From Candidatus Woesearchaeota archaeon (GTDB lineage Archaea > Nanobdellota > Nanobdellia > Woesearchaeales > UBA11716): 7,033 bases of DNA. The stretch covers positions 1-7,033 of the forward strand of contig DUKR01000095.1 in the NCBI GenBank assembly GCA_013329175.1, written 5' to 3'. Made by a program: the position numbers and the translations under genes. This document shows positions 1 through 4,355 of the stretch, piece after piece. Position 1 is the stretch's first letter. Each line of letters starts with the position of its first letter. Under the pieces are notes generated by a model. That model worked only from the letters and a program-made list of their open reading frames with translations, was not told the DNA's origin and did not search any database.

Positions 1-528
1 GGAACAAAAGGACTCTTTTTCATCGGACTAATTTTTTTCGCATATATGGCATCTTATGCTTCTGTATTTAGTGATTATACTAGTCCAGGTCAAAACTCAC
101 CCTATTTGTACCACTTTATTTTCTTTATCGTTATTTTGGTTCTTATGGCATTAATTTTCAATAAGTGGTTTTCCAAGATTCAATCGGAATCTTTGAAAAA
201 GCAAGCGGTAATGCCTATTTTTACTTCGTCAATAATAGCACTTGTCGGCACTTTAGCTTTACAAGTTTTCACAATAACTACAACTAGAGGCAGTGATATA
301 TTTGGAGACAGCGGACAAGTTTATTTTCTGAACATGAAAATAGTGCCGCTACTCCATGTGCTGGTATTAGTCTCGGCTTTTCTCATTGCAATCATTAAGA
401 ACCAAACTGTAAAAAAAACAGACGAGATGAAAACTGCCTATTTTAGGATTTTAAGTTTCTTTGCGATATTTACTGTTCTTAGTGTAATTTCGTATATAAT
501 TTTCTTTGCTTGGGGTTTTGTTTGGTAG
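1..528 (+). CDS. Partial multi-helix membrane protein of unknown function (5' end outside window)
   Basis: The frame is open from the first base of the window, so the gene very likely starts upstream; 175 codons are visible and end at TAG 526-528. An in-frame ATG at 46 exists, but the residues before it (GTKGLFFIGLIFFAY) continue a hydrophobic segment, so it is probably internal. I see about five hydrophobic stretches: the start of the visible part, YLYHFIFFIVILVLMALIF, a segment with IIALVGTLALQVF, IVPLLHVLVLVSAFLIAII, and a last one with FFAIFTVLSVISYIIFFAWG next to the C-terminus. A short charged loop (KNQTVKKTDEMK) separates the last two. I recognise no catalytic motif or family, so the call is only integral membrane protein. 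The region is clearly more AT-rich than the surface-protein gene at the other end of the window. It converges with the methyltransferase gene across an 80 bp gap. Confidence 0.7.
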   Translation, partial: GTKGLFFIGLIFFAYMASYASVFSDYTSPGQNSPYLYHFIFFIVILVLMALIFNKWFSKIQSESLKKQAVMPIFTSSIIALVGTLALQVFTITTTRGSDIFGDSGQVYFLNMKIVPLLHVLVLVSAFLIAIIKNQTVKKTDEMKTAYFRILSFFAIFTVLSVISYIIFFAWGFVW

Positions 529-572
529 TAAATGAATTAACATAGCAATTATAATAAGAGATTTGGACATCG

Positions 573-578
573 AAAAAA
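573..578 (-). terminator. T-run terminator candidate for the methyltransferase gene
   Basis: Six A on the + strand give a T6 run on the - strand, about 30 nt past the methyltransferase stop codon at 609-611. This fits an archaeal T-run terminator in a convergent gene gap. No hairpin is needed or obvious. Confidence 0.3.
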
Positions 579-585
579 CTAACCC

Positions 586-597
586 CTCTTCTTTTTT
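586..597 (+). terminator. T-rich terminator candidate for the membrane-protein gene
   Basis: A pyrimidine tract with six consecutive T (592-597) lies about 60 bp after the stop at 528. Archaeal transcription commonly ends at T-runs without a hairpin. It sits just before the convergent methyltransferase stop at 609. Assigned from sequence alone. Confidence 0.35.
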
Positions 598-608
598 GTG
601 CAGTTCAG

Positions 609-1436
609 TTATGAAACAAACTCCACCTCAGCCTCCTGCAATGTCTTCTGCTCCGGAGTTAGCCTTTTCTTCAGTATCTTGAGGTACTTCTTTTCCTTTT
701 CAATCCCAATAGAATTCCTGCCCATCCTCATCGCAACTGCAGAGGTGGTGCCTGAGCCAACAAACGGGTCAAGCACAGTTTCCCCCTCTTTGGTGCAGGC
801 AAGAATAATCCTTCTCAGCAGCTCTTCAGGCTTTTGCGTGGGATGCTCTCCTGCCCACTTCTCCTTTTTTGGTGTCAGGGGAATGCTCCAGACGTTTCTG
901 GTCTGCTTGCCTTTGGGATTAAGCTGATCTTCAATCAGGTTTTTTGTATCCTCATAATTGAATGTCCATCTTTGCCCATTGCCATTCTTTGCTGCCCAGA
1001 TAAGATGCTCGCAGGATTCGGTAAACATTCTGCAGCTGATGTTTGGCTGGGCATTAGGCTTGAACCACACGATGCTGTTGTTGATCTTCAGGTCAGATGC
1101 ATGCTGGATGATGTAGCCTAGCTGGTAGAGGTTGTGGAATGAGCCGCAGAGAAAGAGGCTTCCGCCAAATTTTAGAATCCGATAACATTCCTGCATCCAG
1201 ACACAGTTAAAGGAAAAAAGCTCTTTCTTAGAAAAAAAATCCCAGCCTTCCTGTAGGGTGATATGCTTGGAAAATTTCCATCCCATCCCTCTTTTCTTGG
1301 CAAGGCCATAGGGAGGGTCAGCAAAGATGAGGTCAACAGATTCAGATGGGATTGTAGGGAGAATTTCAAGGCAATTGCCCTCATAGATCTTGGCGTAGGC
1401 TCTTTGGGTTTTTACCTGCCAATCCAATGAGTGCAT
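609..1436 (-). CDS. Beta-class DNA adenine methyltransferase, DpnA-like, probable GATC specificity
   Basis: Seen: 275 residues with DPPY (40-43, motif IV) near the N-terminus, then HPTQKP (198-203), DPFVGSGTT (223-231, the AdoMet-binding motif I) and SIGIE (242-246). Motif IV before motif I defines the beta group of amino-methyltransferases; DPPY favours N6-adenine over N4-cytosine. From memory, the whole protein resembles DpnA, the second methylase of the S. pneumoniae DpnII system, including the SFHNLYQLG, NISCRMFTES and EKWAGEHPTQKP segments; DpnA methylates GATC, also on single-stranded DNA. GATC specificity here is therefore inferred. Length is normal and no motif is missing. The ATG at 1436 sits about 30 bp behind a good TATA box, so the gene probably has its own promoter although it lies 65 bp downstream of the endonuclease gene on the same strand. 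The role would be self-DNA modification in a restriction or regulatory system. Confidence 0.92.
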   Translation of the reverse strand: MHSLDWQVKTQRAYAKIYEGNCLEILPTIPSESVDLIFADPPYGLAKKRGMGWKFSKHITLQEGWDFFSKKELFSFNCVWMQECYRILKFGGSLFLCGSFHNLYQLGYIIQHASDLKINNSIVWFKPNAQPNISCRMFTESCEHLIWAAKNGNGQRWTFNYEDTKNLIEDQLNPKGKQTRNVWSIPLTPKKEKWAGEHPTQKPEELLRRIILACTKEGETVLDPFVGSGTTSAVAMRMGRNSIGIEKEKKYLKILKKRLTPEQKTLQEAEVEFVS

Positions 1437-1477
1437 TGGATCGTAACGGATCTGATCAGGTTGTTTATAAAAGGATC
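1437..1477 (-). promoter_or_regulatory. Methyltransferase promoter with four GATC sites around the TATA box
   Basis: On the - strand the box TTTTATAAA occupies 1472-1464, which predicts transcription start near 1442 and a nearly leaderless mRNA for the ATG at 1436. GATC occurs at 1439-1442, 1449-1452, 1454-1457 and 1474-1477. The last lies at the BRE position just upstream of the TATA box; the other three fill the stretch from the box to the predicted start. One site is the centre of the 8 bp palindrome CTGATCAG (1452-1459). No random arrangement would readily give four sites in 39 bp, so a regulatory role is proposed. Confidence 0.6.
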
Positions 1478-1501
1478 GTTGCCTTTATTTTGAAACATCA
1501 A

Positions 1502-2269
1502 TTAATTTAATGCATACCTCCCATTCCCAAGAAACCGCAACAATCCCTTGTCCCTCATAATCTGCAACTGCTGTCTTATCTTCGCCTGAATGTGTTTATT
1601 GTCAGGATGAAGCAGCGAAAACTCCTGCTCAAACCCATACATCTCATTAAGGCTAAATTCTTTCTTTCCAAGTTTATGCACAAAGCGAAGGGTATCTGCA
1701 ATCCACCCCCGTTCACTAGGGAAAGCGTCACGCATGAACGCTATTTTTTTCCATTGGCTTGCTACATTCTCCCTCTTCAAAATTGAGCCATTGTCAACTA
1801 TCCATAGTTTCCCTTCTGGCGGAATTTCCCTCAAGAGGATGTTACACCCTACCCACCCCTTCTTTCTCGCTGTAGGAGAAAGGGGGTTTCTTCTCTCGAT
1901 AATGGAGGGAGTAAAGAAAAAGTTAGGAACCATCAGAAGATCCTGAACTGCATATTCCACAGTATAATGGAGAAACAAAAAATGCGGCCTCATGCCGGAA
2001 TCAATGGACTCTATCATCGGCTTATATGCCCCATCATTGACCTTGCCGCTAAACGACTTCTGCTGGCTTTTCAGCTGGTATTCTGATTTGCACTCCCCGC
2101 AATAAAAATCCTTGACCTTAGTGTTGTTGGGAAATGATTCAATGGCATCGCGGGAGCAAACAGGGCAATACATTTCATGGTGAAACCAGTTCTCCGTAAG
2201 CACCCTGATTCTTTGCGAATTGCTCTCGTACAGCGAGAAAACCCTGCGGTCATAGATGCTCAGGTTCAT
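1502..2269 (-). CDS. DpnI-family (dam-replacing family) restriction endonuclease
   Basis: Seen: 255 residues, close to the length of S. pneumoniae DpnI, with matches along the whole length as I recall that protein: SNSQ (16-19), LTENW, YCPVC, DFYCGEC, LKS, NDGAY (78-82), SPTARKKGWVGCNI, RGW (187-189) and IRQQLQIMRDKG. Layout: a zinc-binding four-cysteine set (C35, C38, C57, C60) folded into a PD-(D/E)XK nuclease core, then a C-terminal winged helix (about 200-255) that in DpnI also contacts DNA. DpnI cleaves G-m6A-TC. The core Asp is D54 and the Lys is K67, but the position of DpnI's catalytic Glu is Gln (Q65, QLK); QXK is a known active variant in Mrr and MspJI-type nucleases. The start at 2269 is supported by an upstream TATA-like box. 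The gene lies 65 bp before the methyltransferase gene on the same strand. Family assignment is firm; methyl dependence is inferred and is in tension with its neighbour. Confidence 0.93.
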   Translation of the reverse strand: MNLSIYDRRVFSLYESNSQRIRVLTENWFHHEMYCPVCSRDAIESFPNNTKVKDFYCGECKSEYQLKSQQKSFSGKVNDGAYKPMIESIDSGMRPHFLFLHYTVEYAVQDLLMVPNFFFTPSIIERRNPLSPTARKKGWVGCNILLREIPPEGKLWIVDNGSILKRENVASQWKKIAFMRDAFPSERGWIADTLRFVHKLGKKEFSLNEMYGFEQEFSLLHPDNKHIQAKIRQQLQIMRDKGLLRFLGNGRYALN

Positions 2270-2290
2270 GGCGGAAGTTCAATGTGCAGG

Positions 2291-2300
2291 ATTAAAAAAG
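2291..2300 (-). promoter_or_regulatory. TATA-like element of the endonuclease gene
   Basis: The - strand reads CTTTTTTAAT across 2300-2291, centred about 26 bp before the ATG at 2269. That spacing suits an archaeal leaderless transcript, and no purine-rich ribosome site precedes the ATG. The 164 bp between this gene and the divergent antitoxin gene thus holds two back-to-back promoters. Confidence 0.4.
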
Positions 2301-2382
2301 TATCGAAGCTTAACTCAGTGTGCGCTTAGAGGGGTGCACTCCAGTTGAATGGATAAGCCCACTATGCCTGAACACCCCAAGA

Positions 2383-2390
2383 TTTATATA
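2383..2390 (+). promoter_or_regulatory. TATA box of the toxin-antitoxin operon
   Basis: TTTATATA at 2383-2390 is a good archaeal TATA element. It predicts transcription start near 2412, leaving a leader of about 20 nt with the ribosome site GGAGG (2422-2426) seven bases before the ATG at 2434. It also argues against the longer in-frame reading from 2320, which would put the promoter inside the gene. Confidence 0.6.
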
Positions 2391-2406
2391 TTCTTACACC
2401 TATATT

Positions 2407-2420
2407 ATGTGTATACACAT
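2407..2420 (+). promoter_or_regulatory. 14 bp palindrome, candidate antitoxin operator
   Basis: ATGTGTATACACAT is a perfect 14 bp palindrome that covers the predicted transcription start. A half-site-like copy, GATACACAT, follows at 2427-2435, overlapping the start codon. VapB-type antitoxins bind palindromes at their own promoters as dimers, alone or with the toxin, so this is the natural operator. Position and symmetry are seen; binding is inferred. Confidence 0.5.
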
Positions 2421-2433
2421 TGGAGGGATACAC

Positions 2434-2658
2434 ATGGTTACTATGACTTTAGCAGTTCCAGGAGAACTAAGGAGTAAGATGGAATCATTCCCTGAAATCA
2501 ACTGGTCCGAAGTAGCTAGACAAGCATTTAGTCAGAAGATAAGCGATTTGGAATTTTTGAGAAAATTCACATCGAAAAGCACATTAACAGAAGAAGATGC
2601 ACTCAGGCTTGGAGCAGAAGTGAGCAAAAAGGTAGCAGCAAGGCATAGGGGCAAATAG
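2434..2658 (+). CDS. VapB-type antitoxin
   Basis: A 74-residue protein. The N-terminal MTLAVPGELRSKMESFPEI and NWSEVARQAF match the short strand-helix-helix DNA-binding pattern common in archaeal VapB-like antitoxins that precede PIN toxins. The rest is charged and helical, ending in a basic tail (KKVAARHRGK), the part that would wrap the toxin. The ATG at 2434 is chosen over an in-frame ATG at 2320 because a TATA box and a palindrome lie between them and a clear GGAGG sits seven bases before 2434. The stop TAG is followed at once by the ATG of the PIN gene, so the two are surely co-transcribed and translationally coupled. It would neutralise the toxin and repress the operon. It appears intact although its partner is truncated. 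Confidence 0.85.
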   Translation: MVTMTLAVPGELRSKMESFPEINWSEVARQAFSQKISDLEFLRKFTSKSTLTEEDALRLGAEVSKKVAARHRGK

Positions 2659-2871
2659 ATGGAGCTTGCTGTTGACGCCAACATATTATTTGCAGCTCTA
2701 ATAAAAGCCAGCGCTACTTCTGACTTGATTGTTGACAATTCTCTTGATTTAGTATCGGTTGAGTTTATCTTTGAAGAGTTTGAAAAATACAAAGATATTG
2801 TCCAGAAAAAGACTGAAAGAACAGACGGGGAGTTTGATACGTTCATGGGGATTCTACAGAAGATTTGCTGA
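2659..2871 (+). pseudogene. Truncated VapC-type PIN-domain toxin
   Basis: The reading frame gives 70 residues. The start MELAVDANILFAALIKASAT is typical of the first PIN strand and carries the first metal-binding Asp (D6); FIFEEFEKYKDIV (about 37-49) supplies the conserved acidic helix. PIN toxins are normally about 130-150 residues, and the later acidic motif (the usual Asp-rich ...D..AL..A / NDKDF part) is absent. After the TGA at 2869 another frame continues as REIKRVCFQPEALKYG before stopping near 2919, which could be a frameshifted remnant. Sequence after that has no PIN character and turns into inverted repeats. So the toxin is probably dead as an RNase, although a short product could still bind the antitoxin. 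It directly follows the antitoxin gene with no gap. Confidence 0.75.
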
Positions 2872-2914
2872 GGGAAATTAAGAGAGTGTGCTTTCAGCCT
2901 GAGGCTTTGAAGTA

Positions 2915-2957
2915 TGGATAATTGCGGTATTTATGTGACAGTAGCCGCAATTATTCA
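2915..2957. repeat. Inverted repeat / hairpin 1
   Basis: The arms at 2915-2927 and 2945-2957 are complementary at 12 of 13 positions, including ten in a row (ATAATTGCGG / CCGCAATTAT), with a 17-base loop. It starts right where the PIN gene loses its coding character. It could be a transcript-end structure or the edge of an inserted element. Confidence 0.6.
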
Positions 2958-2960
2958 ATA

Positions 2961-3029
2961 GGCGAAATGCGTGGAGAGGTGTCAGCAGATGCAATCCATC
3001 GCTGTGTCACAATATCAACGCATTTCGCC
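2961..3029. repeat. Inverted repeat / compound hairpin 2
   Basis: Perfect 12 bp arms GGCGAAATGCGT (2961-2972) and ACGCATTTCGCC (3018-3029) enclose further nested pairing: GTG 2979-2981 with CAC 3008-3010, CAGC 2983-2986 with GCTG 3001-3004, and GATG 2988-2991 with CATC 2997-3000 around a five-base loop. The whole could fold as one long stem with internal loops. It follows hairpin 1 by three bases. It may be a structured RNA, a small mobile element or a protein-binding cruciform. A 10 bp palindrome, ATAATATTAT, follows at 3030-3039. Confidence 0.6.
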
Positions 3030-3120
3030 ATAATATTATAGTCACCGCCGATATCATTCTCGCAGGCTGGCAGTCCGTAATCTGACCGCCGTATCCAATC
3101 CAAAAGCCCCACACCAAACC

Positions 3121-3128
3121 TTAAATAC
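3121..3128 (+). promoter_or_regulatory. TATA box of the DUF4346 gene
   Basis: TTAAATAC at 3121-3128, preceded by a BRE-like CCAAACC, lies about 28 bp before the ATG at 3153. That predicts a leaderless or nearly leaderless transcript, in line with the absence of a ribosome site. Confidence 0.6.
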
Positions 3129-3152
3129 TCCCCCGACAACCCTTTCACAAGC

Positions 3153-3497
3153 ATGAACCTCATAAAGCCAAAACTCGAAGAAAACGCACAGACCATTATT
3201 GGCGCATATGATGAAATCAAGGACTGGGCCATGGACAAAAAAGGCTATTTCCTCATACGAATAAACAGGGAAACCAGAACAATAGAGCTTGGCCACTGCA
3301 AGAAAGGAAACCGGATAGACGTCCTCATCGCCGCAAAGACTCCGCAGCAAGCCTATTTCACCGCAATCCAGAAAGGGCTGCTCGAACGGATGGACCATGC
3401 AGCGTATTTGGGAAAAGAGCTTGAAAAAGCATATCTTGCACTCACCTACGGCCTTGACTATGTCCAGGATGATGAGCTTGCGCTCAAAAAAGAGTAG
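3153..3497 (+). CDS. DUF4346 domain protein
   Basis: A 114-residue soluble protein. It carries the signature I associate with DUF4346 in archaea: KKGYFLIRINRETRTIELGH (about 29-48), a middle strand ending in VLIAAKTPQQAYFTAI, then GLLERMDHAAYLGKELEKA (75-93) and LALTYGLDYVQDDEL (95-109). The DHAAYLG.EL..A motif is the strongest part. The biochemical function of this domain is not known to me; in some proteins it occurs with methyltransferase or thymidylate-synthase-like regions, so no activity is assigned. Length is that of a stand-alone domain, and it has no signal peptide or membrane segment. The start at 3153 is supported by the promoter spacing. It is a single-gene unit, with a hairpin region before it and a repeat-rich gap after it. 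Confidence 0.8.
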   Translation: MNLIKPKLEENAQTIIGAYDEIKDWAMDKKGYFLIRINRETRTIELGHCKKGNRIDVLIAAKTPQQAYFTAIQKGLLERMDHAAYLGKELEKAYLALTYGLDYVQDDELALKKE

Positions 3498-3709
3498 GAG
3501 TGCTCCCTTCTGGCGGCCATCTGAAAGGGAAGAAACTCAGGCAAAGGCCTATGGCGAATTGATGAAACGCACGAAAGAGGCCAATCTCATTGCACATTCC
3601 GAGGGAAACAAAAAAGCAGCAGGCGCAGGCCATTGCCGCGGTGTAGCACGCCGCACCGTCGGGTATGAAGGATAGGCGGCTATGCAGTGCACAACAGAAT
3701 TTTCAAGAG

Positions 3710-3837
3710 CAATTTCACCGCAGGCAGGAGGAGGAACAAAGCTAAGGCGCTCGGAAGCAAAAGAAGCTGTCGGCAATGCCCGTTTTAAGGAATGCTTTTT
3801 GGGAATGATGCCCTTCGTAATTACAAAAAGGCAGGCA
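3710..3837 (+). repeat. Dispersed repeat family 1, copy 1
   Basis: Shares ordered blocks with 4144-4277: CAATTTCACCG (3710-3720), GAAGCTGTCGGCAATG (3763-3778, 16/16), GGAATGATG (3802-3810) and GGCAGGCA (3830-3837). The first two blocks are 53 bases apart here and 52 in the other copy. It is joined directly to the start of the 87 bp repeat at 3837. Confidence 0.65.
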
Positions 3838-3923
3838 GGCTCGTGGAAAAGAGGCATTCCCTAAAATCTCATTCAAAAAAGGCAAGGTATATTCTCTCAT
3901 CACTTCCACAGCCAATAGGTAAC
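3837..3923 (+). repeat. Dispersed repeat family 2, copy 1 (87 bp)
   Basis: Aligns end to end with 6946-7033. Shared blocks: AGGCTCGTGGAA at the start, GGCATTCC and CTCATT inside, an A-run before GGCA, CTTCCACAGCCAAT and GTAAC at the end. The ends pair with each other: GGCT 3838-3841 with AGCC 3910-3913, a bulged C, then GTGGAA 3843-3848 with TTCCAC 3904-3909. Confidence 0.7.
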
Positions 3924-4143
3924 TTCATCCTGTGTATTGCAGAGCATGGTGCACTTTGAAATTCCGAGGGGAAAAAGAAAGAAAAGAAGAAAAAGATTGA
4001 AGAAAGAAATGTGATAACAAAAAAGGCTCGGGGCTGCGCTTTCTGCAGGGCATGTGTTGCAGCCATCGTCCCATTATTGAGCGCTGCACCTGCGGGATTT
4101 AAGGAGGAGTGCGAGGGGTAATGCACTACGGAATTATTGTCAT

Positions 4144-4277
4144 CAATTTCACCGAGGGCAAAAGGAGAGAGAACAGTAGTGTCGCTTTTGGCAAGGAAGC
4201 TGTCGGCAATGATTTTTGGAGGAATGACCTTTTTTTTTCTGGAATGATGACCACCCCACGCTGCAAAGGGGCAGGCA
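4144..4277 (+). repeat. Dispersed repeat family 1, copy 2
   Basis: Second copy of the segment at 3710-3837: CAATTTCACCG at 4144-4154, GAAGCTGTCGGCAATG at 4196-4211, GGAATGATG at 4241-4249 and GGCAGGCA at 4270-4277. A short T-run (4230-4238) accounts for most of the extra length. It is not followed by a family 2 copy; the promoter of the surface-protein gene comes next. Confidence 0.65.
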
Positions 4278-4313
4278 ACTTCATAAAGGTGAAGTATTAC
4301 TTTCCACCCTAAC

Positions 4314-4321
4314 TCTTATAA
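4314..4321 (+). promoter_or_regulatory. TATA box of the surface-protein gene
   Basis: CTTATAAG at 4314-4321 predicts transcription start near 4342, about 14 nt before the ATG at 4356. This favours 4356 or 4362 as the start, although an ATG at 4386 remains possible. Confidence 0.5.
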
Positions 4322-4355
4322 GGAGAAGCGTACCAACACCTGCCAGTGGAATCAC

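Larger units (their letters stand above)
3498..4355. other. 858 bp repeat-rich gap without a convincing gene
   Basis: Open frames here are short, low in complexity and not preceded by start signals. The region instead holds two related segments about 434 bp apart (cores 3710-3837 and 4144-4277), a copy of an 87 bp repeat (3837-3923), a small hairpin GCGGTGT/ACGCCGC (3638-3654) and a 31-base pure-purine run (3966-3996). Weaker similarity between 3590-3710 and 3955-4144 (shared ATTCCGAGG-GAAA and a GC-rich block before TAAGGA/GAAGGA) suggests that most of the gap is a diverged duplication. The last 50 bases hold the promoter of the next gene. Confidence 0.6.

Noticed and set aside
2320..2433. 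N-terminal extension of the antitoxin from an in-frame ATG at 2320
   Set aside because: It would place the TATA box, the palindrome and the ribosome site inside the gene, and the added residues do not look like part of the family.
2915..3029. tRNA or CRISPR array at the inverted repeats
   Set aside because: No T-loop motif, no cloverleaf spacing and no regular repeat-spacer pattern.
3460..3675. Short open frame overlapping the end of the DUF4346 gene
   Set aside because: Overlaps a better gene, has no start signal, and its tail is low in complexity and runs into the repeat region.
3682..3864. Short frames at 3682-3864 and 4109-4312 that share the peptide KEAVGN
   Set aside because: The shared peptide is explained by the nucleotide repeat; outside it the frames diverge and no promoter or ribosome site precedes them.
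3869..4126. Minus-strand frame with a phenylalanine-rich stretch
   Set aside because: The stretch is simply the reverse of the purine tract; no family resemblance and no promoter.
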